NCBI RefSeq assembly: GCF_029690065.1
Contig: NZ_CP121463.1
Span: forward strand, 3,509,061 to 3,573,060
Source of the DNA: Arthrobacter sp. Y-9
Lineage (GTDB): Bacteria > Actinomycetota > Actinomycetes > Actinomycetales > Micrococcaceae
DNA length: 64,000 bases
Direction of reading: 5' to 3'
The notes beneath the pieces were generated by a model, which searched no databases, was not told the origin of the DNA, and saw only the letters and a list, made by a program, of their open reading frames with translations. Shown piece by piece: positions 38,033 to 47,879 of this stretch. The position numbers were made by a program, and so were the translations under genes. The number at the start of each line of letters is the position of its first letter. The first letter of the stretch is position 1.

Positions 38033-39517
38033 ATGTCCCAGCAGATCGAGGCAGGATCCGTCCTGGGTGGCCGCTACAAGGTCACAGGCTCGGTGTTGCT
38101 CTCCCATGACCGCGATCAGGTGCTGGACGGTGTGGACCAGGTCCTGAACCGTCCGGTCAGCATCCTGGTGGCCAGTGAGCAGAACGCGGAGCAGCTCTCC
38201 CTGAGCGCCCGTGAAGTCGCCACGGGGGAACGCCCCGGGGCCATGCAGGTGCTGGACCTGGGCGTCAACGATGGTCTGACGTACCTGATCACCAGTCATT
38301 CGAGCGCCCCGGATCTGCTGGATCTGCTGGTCGCCACCGATGCGCCGTATGTGGAGCCCTTCTTCACCGAGACCCTCGGCAGCGAGATCTTCGGGGAGGA
38401 GCGCTCCCGGGAGCCTGAGACCTACGGTGGGCGCTACGACGAGAACTCCGGTGACGTCATCCACTACGACTCGGAACAGGGCTGGACGCCCGAGGACGAG
38501 GCTGCGCACACCGCCCCCGGCGCTCAGGTCCCGGCCGAGCCGGAGCGCCCCGCACCTGCCGCGGCGGCGCCCGCCACCGAACCCGTGACGCGTGCCCAGG
38601 AACCCTCCGCCGCTGAACAGCCCTCTGCCGTTGAACAGCCCAGCGCACCTGAGCAGCCCAGCGCACCTGAACAGCCCAAGGTGACGGTCTGGAACGACGA
38701 GGACCGTCGCGATGCCGAAGCCGCCCCGGCCCCTGAGACGGCCGCCTTCCTTCAGCAGCCCGCGGCCGCCGCAGAGCGCGACCGCCGCGAAGCAGGTCAC
38801 TTCCCTGCGGCTGCTCGGGATCAGATGCTCGGGTTCGAGACTGAGACGGACGACGACGACGCGGCGCCCGCGCCGGAGAACCGCAGCACCCGCTGGATCG
38901 TCGGCGGCGTGCTCGTCGTCGTGCTGATCGCCGCCTTGGTGTTCGCGGTGACCAACCTCGGGAACCTCTTCAACGCGGGCGCCCCGTCCGCGGACAAGAC
39001 CACCACGACGACGGCGCCCACCGCGACGAATCCCGGCTCGCAGCCGCCTCCGAGCACGGCTCCCGTCGCCGCTCCGCCGGCGATCGACTCACTGACGCGA
39101 CTCGGTGATTTCGACTTCGCCGCCGGCTTCGACAAGGACTTGCCGAAGGCCATCGACGGTAACAATGCGACGTACTGGTCGAACATGGAGTTCGGCTCGG
39201 AGAACTGGGGCGGCCTGGTCAAGAGCATCCCCCTCGTGGTGAAGCTCAAGCAGCCCGCGCAGGTCAAGTCGATCACCCTCACCCAGCTCGGTGGATCCGG
39301 CGGTTCGGTGACGATGTACACCAACGACAAGCCCAGTCTTGACGGGGCCAAGCAGGTGGCCAGCAACACCTTCACCGGTCCGAACCTGACCATGGCCGTG
39401 GGCGGGGACATCACCACCCAGTACGTGATCATGGACATCACAGCGCTGCCACGGCTCGCGGCGCCACGGACGCAGTTCCCGTACGGCCTCAGGCTGGCGG
39501 AAATCAAAATTCAGTAG
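38033..39517 (+). CDS. Pseudokinase-like membrane protein with C-terminal discoidin-like domain
   Basis: 494 aa. ATG at 38033 with GAGGAGG five bases upstream. N-terminus resembles a degenerate Ser/Thr kinase lobe (GSVLGGRYKVTGS) without recognisable catalytic Asp/DFG motifs. A Pro/Glu-rich linker carries tandem EQPSA repeats (about 193-216), then one membrane helix (WIVGGVLVVVLIAALVFAV, about 288-306) and a C-terminal beta-rich domain like a discoidin/carbohydrate-binding module. Next to murJ, it probably helps regulate cell-wall synthesis. Confidence 0.82.
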   Translation: MSQQIEAGSVLGGRYKVTGSVLLSHDRDQVLDGVDQVLNRPVSILVASEQNAEQLSLSAREVATGERPGAMQVLDLGVNDGLTYLITSHSSAPDLLDLLVATDAPYVEPFFTETLGSEIFGEERSREPETYGGRYDENSGDVIHYDSEQGWTPEDEAAHTAPGAQVPAEPERPAPAAAAPATEPVTRAQEPSAAEQPSAVEQPSAPEQPSAPEQPKVTVWNDEDRRDAEAAPAPETAAFLQQPAAAAERDRREAGHFPAAARDQMLGFETETDDDDAAPAPENRSTRWIVGGVLVVVLIAALVFAVTNLGNLFNAGAPSADKTTTTTAPTATNPGSQPPPSTAPVAAPPAIDSLTRLGDFDFAAGFDKDLPKAIDGNNATYWSNMEFGSENWGGLVKSIPLVVKLKQPAQVKSITLTQLGGSGGSVTMYTNDKPSLDGAKQVASNTFTGPNLTMAVGGDITTQYVIMDITALPRLAAPRTQFPYGLRLAEIKIQ

Positions 39518-39522
39518 TCGAC

Positions 39523-39563
39523 TGGCCCCAGGTACTCTGTGAAGAGGCCTGGGGCCACTTCTT
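39523..39563 (+). terminator. Terminator after the pseudokinase-like gene
   Basis: TGGCCCCAGG (39523-39532) and CCTGGGGCCA (39548-39557) pair; CTTCTTT follows. Confidence 0.85.
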
Positions 39564-39646
39564 TGACGGAATAGTTCAGCGCTCCGTTCCGTTGTGCCCT
39601 CTGCCGCATTCGTTTGGCTTTGAGCGAGGAAGAGGATTCCACCCAC

Positions 39647-40597
39647 GTGAGCACGCAAGAAACCACGGCCCCTGAGGTCCACGACGTCATCATCATCGGA
39701 TCCGGTCCGGCTGGGTACACCGCTGCCATCTACACGGCGCGTGCCAAGCTCAACCCGATCGTGTTCGCCGGCTCGGTGACCGCCGGTGGCGAGCTGATGA
39801 ACACCACCGAGGTGGAGAACTTCCCGGGCTTCCCGGAAGGCATCCAGGGCCCGGACCTCATGGACAACCTGGAGCAGCAGGCCAGCCGCTTCGGTGCTCA
39901 GGTCGAGTACGAGGACGTCGTGTCCGTGGACCTCGAGGGCGACATCAAGTCGGTGACCCTCGGCAACGGGGAGACGCACCGTGCCCGCACGGTCATCGTG
40001 TCCACCGGCTCCGCGTACCGTGAGCTCGGCCTGGAGAACGAGAAGCGTCTCTCGGGCCACGGTGTCAGCTGGTGTGCAACCTGTGACGGTTTCTTCTTCA
40101 AGGATCAGAACATCGCCGTCATCGGTGGCGGCGACTCCGCCATGGAGGAGGCCCTGTTCCTGACCAAGTTCGCCTCCAAGGTCACGGTGGTCCACCGCCG
40201 CAAGGAACTGCGCGCGTCCAAGATCATGGCCGACCGCGCCCTCACTCACGAGAAGATCGATTTCGTGTGGGACAGCGAAGTCGTGGACGTCATCGGTGAG
40301 GACAAGGTCACCGGCATCCGGCTCCGCAATCTCGTGACCGATGTCGAAGAGGAGCTTCCGGTCACCGGCCTCTTCGTCGCCATCGGCAACGACCCGCGCA
40401 CCGACCTCTTCAAGGGCATCCTCGACCTGACGGCCGACGGAACCATCGCGGTGGACGGTCGCACGTCGAAGACCAGCCTCCCGGGCGTCTTCGCTGCGGG
40501 TGACGTGATCGACCCGAAGTACCGCCAGGCGATCACCGCAGCTGCCTCCGGTTGCGTTGCCGCCATCGACGTCGAGCACTACCTCCAGAACCACTGA
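39647..40597 (+). CDS. trxB: Thioredoxin reductase
   Basis: 316 aa from a GTG at 39647 ([13 protein letters not shown]). FAD-binding [11 protein letters not shown], redox-active WCATCDGFF and NADPH-binding [10 protein letters not shown] motifs. Reduces thioredoxin with NADPH. Upstream in-frame starts exist but would add an unusual acidic leader. Forms an operon with trxA 24 bases downstream. Confidence 0.97.
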   Translation: MSTQETTAPEVHDVIIIGSGPAGYTAAIYTARAKLNPIVFAGSVTAGGELMNTTEVENFPGFPEGIQGPDLMDNLEQQASRFGAQVEYEDVVSVDLEGDIKSVTLGNGETHRARTVIVSTGSAYRELGLENEKRLSGHGVSWCATCDGFFFKDQNIAVIGGGDSAMEEALFLTKFASKVTVVHRRKELRASKIMADRALTHEKIDFVWDSEVVDVIGEDKVTGIRLRNLVTDVEEELPVTGLFVAIGNDPRTDLFKGILDLTADGTIAVDGRTSKTSLPGVFAAGDVIDPKYRQAITAAASGCVAAIDVEHYLQNH

Positions 40598-40621
40598 GAA
40601 TTCCGAAGAAAGAAGGAAACC

Positions 40622-40948
40622 ATGAGCAACGCCAAGGACGTTACCGACGCAAGCTTTGAGAACGACGTTCTCCAGGCTGACAAGCCCGTGATCGTTGATT
40701 TCTGGGCGGAATGGTGCGGCCCCTGCCGCCGGCTGAGCCCGATCCTGGACCAGATCGCGGAAGAGAACGCTGACAAGGTCGAGGTCGTGAAGGTGAACGT
40801 CGACGACAACCCCGCCGTCGCTTCCAAGTACGGAATCACCTCCATCCCCGCCGTCTACCTGTTCCAGGGTGGCGAGGTGAAGAACACCGTGACCGGTGCT
40901 TACCCGAAGCAGTACTTCGAGAAGGAGTTCGCCGACGTTCTCGGCTGA
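40622..40948 (+). CDS. trxA: Thioredoxin
   Basis: 108 aa with the active site WAEWCGPCRRL and cis-proline TSIPAVYLF. General disulfide reductant supplied by TrxB. AGAAAGGAA precedes the ATG. Followed at 40978 by a strong terminator and then a long gene-free segment. Confidence 0.98.
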   Translation: MSNAKDVTDASFENDVLQADKPVIVDFWAEWCGPCRRLSPILDQIAEENADKVEVVKVNVDDNPAVASKYGITSIPAVYLFQGGEVKNTVTGAYPKQYFEKEFADVLG

Positions 40949-40977
40949 ACCGTCTCCTCGCGGTGATGAACCGCTGA

Positions 40978-41016
40978 CGAAGGGCCCGATGCGCAAGCAT
41001 CGGGCCCTTCGTTTTT
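40978..41016 (+). terminator. Rho-independent terminator of trxB-trxA
   Basis: A 15-bp perfect stem (CGAAGGGCCCGATGC / GCATCGGGCCCTTCG) with GCAA loop, followed by TTTTT; two bases later the first parS begins. Confidence 0.95.
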
Positions 41017-41017
41017 G

Positions 41018-41033
41018 TGTTTCACGTGAAACG
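41018..41033. other. parS site 1
   Basis: TGTTTCACGTGAAACG, one mismatch in the final base from the ParB consensus, immediately after the trxA terminator. Confidence 0.95.
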
Positions 41034-42581
41034 CCCTGTGGCGGACCCGGACACACTGGTCCAGACGACCTCTTCAGGTGACGGGTCCACCATGCCGACG
41101 GCAGTTCACCTGGACCGCACGTCCGCGCACCTTCTCTCGACGCCACCTGGCGCAGGCAGCGGGGGAGGGCGGGTTCGGGGGCCGGAGCGTCAGTCGCCGA
41201 CGGGGTCGATCATTCGACCGCCCCATCGGCACATGGAAGACCACTGATTCTCAAGCCCGTTGCAGGACCGCGCTCCACGACCCGAGCAGCCAGGACTGGA
41301 AGTGTAATCAGTGAGTTCTATGAATTTACGGAACGCTCTGCGAGGACTCCGCGGCCACGTCGGTGAATCGGCGCTGGACCTCAGGGTGCCGACAGGGAAG
41401 AAACCGCCAGCCGACGCCGGGGTGACCGATGGCCGACAGGTCCGGCATGAACCACGGCGGACCGATCGCGATTACTCCGCGCGCGATCATGAAACCCACA
41501 CGCCGTCAGGCCGGCTGCGGGACCCGTGAAACACCTTTGGCTGGTTCCCCTGGGGCCTCCTCAGGACATCACCTCGACCTGTACGCCATGATGACTTTGG
41601 CGCTGCGATGGACCCCCAGGATGAGAAGACGTGGTCAGCAGGACGTCTTCCACGACCCGAACTGAGATCGCCAGGCAGTCCAATATCAACCGTTGTGGGT
41701 CTCTACTCACAGTTGGAACACGGGTGCCTCGACAGCGCCCGGCCAGCAAGCTCACCACACCACCGACGTCGGCGCCCACCTGCGCACCACGCCTCACCCT
41801 GGGATGGCTCGCCTCGAAAGACGCCCGCGACGGGTTCAACCGGCTCCTTGAGGACAGATAGGTGGGAGCATCCAGCATCATCCACAACGGGCGAGTTCCC
41901 CGGAGCCATTCGGCAGGGCGGCATCATCCACCATCTCGAAGGCGGTGACCAAGCCCGATCCAGCCGCCTGGGGTGCCACCGTACACGTCGTCTCGAAGAG
42001 CTCAGGCCCCGGGATGCGCGGACCACGAGAGATCCCGACCTTCAGTCGTCCACGGGGCACAGGGCCTGCGGGAGCATGTGGGAGAGCCTCTGACCACTCT
42101 GTACCGCTGTTGATCCCACAGGCGCACTCCCACAGCACTCAGAGGGCCGTAGGCAGTCGCACCTCCGGGAGACAGCCAGGCTTCGGTCCCGGCAAAGGGA
42201 GACCGACCTGCACGCGCCCACAGTCCCCTCGGTGCCGGAAGCGCGGATCCGGAACCTGGTGCGGGAACGGAATCACGCGCTAAGACCTGAGACTGAATGG
42301 CCTCCCGCTCGTTGGAAGCGAAAGCGCACACTCAGGATCACCACGGACGACCTCGTCAAAAGAGCAACTGGGAGTCGCGGCCAAACAACCTGCACATGCC
42401 TATCACCCTCCTTCACGCCCGGCTGCCGCCTCTCCGAATGCCTCAGGCGGCCCGCCAACGGCACGACAGGCCAGGCCGAAATGCAGCGGCAGGGGAGACG
42501 GGGGCGGCGGCACCACGGCAACTCTGAGCTCCTGACAAAACCCACGACCCATGAACCACAACGCACATCGCTCGAGGCAAA

Positions 42582-42700
42582 GGTTCAGGGCTCAGGGCTC
42601 AGGGCTCATGGCTCATGGCTCAGGGCTCAGGGCTCATGGCTCATGGCTCAGGGCTCAGGGCTCATGGCTCATGGCTCATGGCTCATGGCTCATGGCTCAG
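42582..42700. repeat. Heptamer tandem repeat, 17 units
   Basis: Seventeen 7-bp units: sixteen GGCTCAG or GGCTCAT and a first degenerate GGTTCAG. G- and T-ending units mostly alternate in pairs, giving a 28-bp higher-order period. Because 7 is not a multiple of 3, coding is unlikely. It is a simple-sequence array prone to slippage. Confidence 0.95.
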
Positions 42701-42994
42701 GCAATCATGCTTCTCCACGACCTCGCTCCCCACAAATTGAGGTATCGAAGCCGTACTTGTCGCGAGTCGAACTGGGGACCGACGACGTCCGAAAACCCTC
42801 GGACCGCTCGCCTTCAAGCCCACTGCCGGCTGCCCCTGACCAGTTCGACGTGCCGCACGCCGGTCGATCACCCGCTTCGAATCTTCGACTTCCACGGCCC
42901 GCGATCGACCGAAGGCGTCCGTCACGAGAGAACCCAGCATGGGACGACAGGAACTCATTGCCCCCGGGGGCCGCCCCGCGGGTGCCCACCGCGT

Positions 42995-43010
42995 CGTTTC
43001 ACGTGAAACA
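42995..43010. other. parS site 2
   Basis: CGTTTCACGTGAAACA; matches the ParB palindrome at all core positions. Confidence 0.95.
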
Positions 43011-43905
43011 GGAGCTCCTCCTGCCCCTCGCCCCTGGGAGGCACGAGCGGCGGGTTCCGAGCCGGCGCAGCACCTACCGCCGGCTTTCATCAGTCGCCAC
43101 GTTCTACCAGGTTGCACGCAGCACGTCGTACATCGGCAGACACCGAGAATGGGAGGGCTGCAAGCTCCCAGGTCGGCCGACCGCCACCCGGAGACCAACG
43201 TAAGACCAGGCCGCCACTCCAAATCGTACAGTCAGGAGCAAGCGGGCAACTCTGGGACCAGCGACGATTCCCACGCTGGTGTATCGCACAGGCCTGAGCC
43301 TGACCGCATGAAGACGCGACGTCCGGCCACGCGCCGCAGAACCAGAACCCCTCAGACGCCAAAGGGGACTGCGACCTGCGGCCGCCATCACCCAGACCTA
43401 GCGCCAGGCTCGCCGCGATGCTCACAGATAGTCCCCACCTCACGGTCGAAGGATGGCGACGCCGATGGGCAGAACCACCCAACCGGAGTCCGAGGCGACG
43501 ACATCGGGCCATCTTCTATGACCGTTGGCGAACGCGATCCTGGCGGACAGCCTCTCCACGCGAGGTCTTCAACCTGCGGACAAGTGCTCAGGAGACCCAG
43601 CGCGTCCCCTTGCAACGCACAGCCCTCCACTGCAGGCCCCACGGAGAAGGTCGACGGCGCCTGCGGACGCTTCGCCGCCATGGAGCTCGGCACACCCCCC
43701 GAGCCGCGGAAACGGAAGTACACCGGTACACAGGACATTGAAGACGGGGGACGTCCGGAGGTCGCCAACACTCTGATGGAGCCAAACCCGACGGCGCGGC
43801 CCTCTCGCTGACGCTCCAAGCTGTCGGCACTGCGGCGACAGCGGGACACCTTAGGGGCCAGGATAGTCCCTTCACTCGCCGAGAGACGAAGGTTCTCCAC
43901 ACCAC

Positions 43906-43995
43906 TTATCCACAGCTCTATCCACATCCTCCTCGACGGAGTACTCCCAACGCCAGAGTTCTGCTGCCTAGTTGTCCACAGGTCCTTGTGGACAA
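43906..43995. promoter_or_regulatory. DnaA-box group A in the parS region
   Basis: TTATCCACA (43906), CTATCCACA (43918), TTGTCCACA (43972) and inverted TGTGGACAA (43987). Three match actinobacterial or E. coli DnaA boxes exactly. parS site 3 starts 12 bases later. Confidence 0.75.
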
Positions 43996-44007
43996 AAAGG
44001 TAACCGC

Positions 44008-44023
44008 GGTTTCACGTGAAACA
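44008..44023. other. parS site 3
   Basis: GGTTTCACGTGAAACA, 12 bases from the nearest DnaA box. Confidence 0.93.
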
Positions 44024-44361
44024 TTGTCGAGGCGGAAGGGTCGTCGGTATCGACGGATCGCCGGAACGACTATCGGGCCAGCTACTGGAGGGCCGAGACG
44101 GCACACATCATCAGCCTGGTCCAAGAAGCCGAAAGCCCGACAATCTGCGGGTTTTGAATGCCAAACTGCACGATTCGATGCACTTAGAGATCCCATTTCA
44201 CCCCACCGGGGCTACTGTTCCCTTCCTCGGGCGCACATCCACCAGGGCCACGAAGCTGGGTGACCCCTACGATGGCGTCGGACCTCATTGCCGAGGTGCT
44301 GTCCACAGCCATGCCAACCACCGGCGCTACGCACGGGTGCTCCGTCCCGGCAGCGCGCTCT

Positions 44362-44382
44362 CTATCCACATAGTTATCCACA
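44362..44382. promoter_or_regulatory. DnaA-box group B
   Basis: CTATCCACA (44362-44370) and TTATCCACA (44374-44382), 12 bases apart as in group A but in swapped order. Weaker matches lie at 44300 (TGTCCACA) and 44390 (TTCCACAGG). Confidence 0.7.
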
Positions 44383-44749
44383 GTCAGTTTCCACAGGAAC
44401 CGAACTCCTGCTCGCGTACCGCGTCACCTGTCGAGCTACAGCGACGACCCCCTCCGTCCCCACCACGACGAACGATCCCACAGAGCGGGGCAAGTAGGAC
44501 GGCCCTACCAGCACGCTCAGAACTCGAGCAGGACTCGATCAGTTCGACGATGACATACAAGCCCGGGGATCCCCTCGGGAACAGGCCGCCAGCGTCGCAC
44601 ACGCACGGCCGGTCGGTGCCGCCTCTACGACAACCCCAAGTTGTGCGCCATGCCGGAAACATACAGTCAGCCAGCTTCGATGCCGACCTCCTGAGACCAA
44701 GAGACACCAGCAGACCCACAGCCACGACAATGAACCCCAAGTTCAAGGA

Positions 44750-44765
44750 ACGTTTCACGTGAAAC
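44750..44765. other. parS site 4
   Basis: CGTTTCACGTGAAACA. Confidence 0.95.
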
Positions 44766-45004
44766 AGGAGCAACCGCCACGGACGGCCGCAAGACTGCGG
44801 TAGGCCAGAGTGCGATGACATGACCGACGCGTCCTCCAACCCCACCCCCTGAGAAGCCGTCTGCAGAAGCGGAGCAACTACCTAGTGCCACTGGTCCGTT
44901 CGCTCGATGAGAGGGCCGTCACGCGCCTCCTAACGCCCTTCACGCACCCCAGCTGGGAGCACGAAGATAAGGGGTATCTAACCCCATCCCAGGCGAACCT
45001 GACG

Positions 45005-45055
45005 GCCGGTACAGGGACAGCCGGCACAGGGAGAGCCGGCACAGGCCGGCATCAG
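45005..45055. repeat. 15-bp tandem repeat
   Basis: GCCGGTACAGGGACA, GCCGGCACAGGGAGA and a shortened GCCGGCACAG follow one another, then GCCGGCATCAG. About 3.5 imperfect units. Confidence 0.85.
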
Positions 45056-45719
45056 GAGGGACGCGAAGGGGGATAGGCGATACCGACGCCTTTTGCTTAC
45101 CCCAGGCTCAGAAGAACCCGATGGTACCGGCCTGCAGCTGCGAATCAGAGCCTCTAGACTGACTACCCAGGCCTCCTGCGGGGATGTGCGCGGTTCAGCG
45201 ACCACGCCGGCTCAGAGTCGCCACAGTGTGCACCCGCCGCGACGGACACAGATGCGAGCCCAGTCATTCGAATCCAGCCCGAGATATCGGCTCTGAGGGT
45301 ATCCATGTGCCTCCGGAGGGTCGCTTGGGATCGCTTGGTCCAGAAGCCTCGGCCCTGGCGACCCACGAAGAGCGGCTGCCTGCCCAGCACACAGCCTAAG
45401 AATACGGGTGCGTTCAACATTCCCACGATTGCCGTCAGTCGGGCTCGTTCTCGATAAACAACTTTATTCGCTACAGGACCGCCGCTCTTGCGCACCGAAA
45501 ACCGGTGGCACGCTAGGTCAAGTTCGCAGGATGGCCAGACAGATCGAGGCGATCAATGCGCGCCGACAGGTGGGACGAACCGAAAACCCTTGCGGGAAGG
45601 GGCGTGGCTCCAACCCGTCGAGCGACGTCCCATAGGTGCAACCCCGTCAGGGATAACGTGAGCCGAGTCCAGTGCTCCCGGGCAGGGCTCTGCTGCCCGC
45701 TGGCTCTCTTCATAGAGTG

Positions 45720-45735
45720 CGTTTCACGTGAAACG
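45720..45735. other. parS site 5
   Basis: CGTTTCACGTGAAACG. Confidence 0.95.
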
Positions 45736-46084
45736 TCGTTCCGAATAGATGTCTTGTACAGCTGGTCTCTTGCTCGACGATTCCCGGAGGGATCATCTCT
45801 AAGGTCTCTAGACGTACCGAGGTACGCAGCGCGTGGACCCTTCTCGAGCTTACGTTCATGTCACGCTCGACCTAGACACGCCCGCAGATGCAAATACGTT
45901 AGGATCCGAGCTGCCTGATCGAGCTCGCATCGTTCTCACGGAAGCATCAACCCAGACAGGGGAGTACGGTTTTCGACGCGAACAGGGGACTTTGCGGCCT
46001 ATCGAGTTGGGTGAGTCATGCCGGCCTGAAGTACCGAGACTGATCGAGAGTGGAATCGCAGGAGAGGCACGAATCGCGCGCCAC

Positions 46085-46100
46085 TGTTTCACGTGAAACA
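46085..46100. other. parS site 6
   Basis: TGTTTCACGTGAAACA, exact consensus. Confidence 0.97.
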
Positions 46101-46469
46101 TGGCGTCCCGTTGCCGTGATTTGGGGGACGCGTGGGGCGCTGAGGATGAATGCCGTCTACGAGGACAAAATGCGTGATACTCCCAAGTATCGCAGTCCGA
46201 TCGCGAAACCGAAGGCGTGGAATCCATTGAAGAGGGCCAGGCCCGCTGACGGGTGCCTGTTCCATCTTCGAGCGTCAGCATGTCATGATTCCGGATTCCC
46301 CTAAGCACCAACGCCGCGTCGCCACAGTGAAACGTTGCCTCGCGATCAAAAGTGAGTTCTCCAGTGGCTGCGACTTCTGACCTCATCAGCGTTGTCAGTG
46401 AGGGTCGATCCTGGCCCTGAACCGGACAACTTCGCGTGCTGCTCCACGTCATGGTCGCTGAGCACACAA

Positions 46470-46503
46470 GAGGGTCCGTGTTTCACGTGAAACACGGACC
46501 CTC
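46470..46503. other. parS site 7 inside a 34-bp perfect palindrome
   Basis: The exact parS consensus (46479-46494) is extended on both sides by GAGGGTCCG / CGGACCCTC. It lies 27 bases past the parB stop and can also act as the parB terminator hairpin. Confidence 0.95.
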
Positions 46504-46529
46504 TCATTCACGCCGTCAGGCTGCCATCA

Positions 46530-47804
46530 CTAGGACGGATTGATCACGTCCATGATGCGGTTCAGGTCGTCGACACTGGCAAATTCAATGCTGACGCGTC
46601 CCTTTCGAGCACCCAGTGTGATCTTCACATTCGTATCCAAGCGGTCGGCGAGGGAGGTTGCCAGGTAGTCCAACCGCTCATGACGAGCCGTGTTCCGAGG
46701 AGCTGCGGGCCTTTTCGGATCCGCCGGATCCTGGAAGAGCACCACAGCTTCCTCCGTCGCACGGACGGAGAGTCCCTCTGCGACAATCCGCTGAGCCAGG
46801 CGTTCCATCGCGGGCGCATCCGGAAGACCCAGCAACGCACGAGCGTGGCCGGCAGAAAGAACGCCGGCGGCCACACGGCGCTGAACCAGGGGAGGAAGCT
46901 TCAGCAAACGAATGGTGTTGGACACCTGGGGGCGGGAGCGACCGATCCGATCAGCGAGTTCTTCATGCGTGGCGCCGAAGTCCTCCAGAAGCTGCTGGTA
47001 CGCCGCCGCTTCTTCAATGGGGTTCAGCTGACTGCGGTGGAGGTTCTCCAGCAACGCATCGCGCAACAGATCGTCGTCCGTGGTCTCACGGATGATCGCG
47101 GGAACCGTCTCGAGGCCGGCTTCCTGGGACGCGCGCCAACGACGCTCACCCATGACCAGCTCAAATCCGGATCCTTCAGGCTTCCGGCGCACCACGATGG
47201 GCTGCAGAACACCGATCTCGCGCACTGAGTGCACGAGCTCCGCCATGTCCTGTTCGTCGAACTCCTGGCGGGGCTGACGAGGATTGGGGGAGATGTCGCC
47301 GACAGGGATCTCAGCGAACTGGGCGCCGGGAACCGGCACCAGGCCATCCTGAGGATCGGTCGGCTCCGGAGCAGCGGGAGCCGCCGCCGACGTCGTGGAA
47401 TCGGGAGTGGCGGATTCGGACGACTTCGGGCGCCGAGACTTGGCCGGCTTCTCCGCAGCGACAGCTGCACTTTCGGACGCCGTCTTCGAGGTGCGAGAGG
47501 GTGCCTTCTTCGCCGGGCTTTCCTCGGCCGTGACAGCCCTCGCAGAGGCCTTTCCGGCCTCCGGGGTGTCGGCAGCCTTCGCGGTCCGCTGAGCAGGCTT
47601 CTGAGGCTTCTCGGCAGCAGCAGCCTCCTGCACGTCGGCGTTCTTCTGCTCGGCCGCCGGGGCATCCTCCTGGACGCGGGTGCGCTGGGGAGCGGGGAAG
47701 AACAGGTCCACCGGTCGGGTGGCGGGTGCAGCATTGCCTGCATCAGCTGCGTTGGGGATCAAGGCACCCAGACCGCGGCCCAGGCCACGTCGCTTTTCAC
47801 TCAT
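46530..47804 (-). CDS. parB: Chromosome partitioning protein ParB
   Basis: 424 aa CTP-dependent clamp that loads at parS. N-terminal [14 protein letters not shown] (ParA-interacting), a long Ala/Pro/Lys-rich linker (about 30-140), the NTPase core with [12 protein letters not shown] and MGERRWRAS, the helix-turn-helix [18 protein letters not shown], and a C-terminal dimer domain. GGAGGGAGG precedes the ATG. Eight parS sites lie within 8 kb. Confidence 0.97.
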   Translation of the reverse strand: MSEKRRGLGRGLGALIPNAADAGNAAPATRPVDLFFPAPQRTRVQEDAPAAEQKNADVQEAAAAEKPQKPAQRTAKAADTPEAGKASARAVTAEESPAKKAPSRTSKTASESAAVAAEKPAKSRRPKSSESATPDSTTSAAAPAAPEPTDPQDGLVPVPGAQFAEIPVGDISPNPRQPRQEFDEQDMAELVHSVREIGVLQPIVVRRKPEGSGFELVMGERRWRASQEAGLETVPAIIRETTDDDLLRDALLENLHRSQLNPIEEAAAYQQLLEDFGATHEELADRIGRSRPQVSNTIRLLKLPPLVQRRVAAGVLSAGHARALLGLPDAPAMERLAQRIVAEGLSVRATEEAVVLFQDPADPKRPAAPRNTARHERLDYLATSLADRLDTNVKITLGARKGRVSIEFASVDDLNRIMDVINPS

Positions 47805-47879
47805 GTGGGATTCCTCCCTCCTTCCGACGGCGCGAAATCAATCGCAGGGGATTTTGCTCTGACTGTTCCGCGTCACGCA

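Larger units (their letters stand above)
40949..46529. other. 5.6-kb gene-free segment with parS and DnaA boxes
   Basis: Between convergent trxA and parB no reading frame looks like a real protein: codon-position bias is absent, frames are short or low-complexity, and several contain the translated parS motif. The segment holds seven parS sites, two DnaA-box groups (43.9 and 44.37 kb), a heptamer array and a 15-bp repeat. It looks like an accessory chromosome-maintenance region, not lost genes, though decayed genes cannot be excluded. Confidence 0.7.

Noticed and set aside
42582..42700. CRISPR array
   Set aside because: Units are contiguous 7-mers with no spacers and no cas genes nearby.
42232..43203. 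323-codon frame in the parS region
   Set aside because: No domain, low-complexity part from the heptamer array, and it contains translated parS; not a credible gene.
45260..45285. tRNA-like TTCGAATCC motif
   Set aside because: No matching acceptor stem or anticodon arm around it.
45856..46467. 203-codon minus-strand frame in the parS region
   Set aside because: Contains a translated parS, no ribosome site and no protein-like pattern.
40949..46529. Prophage, insertion sequence or integron
   Set aside because: No transposase, integrase, terminal inverted repeats or target duplications seen.
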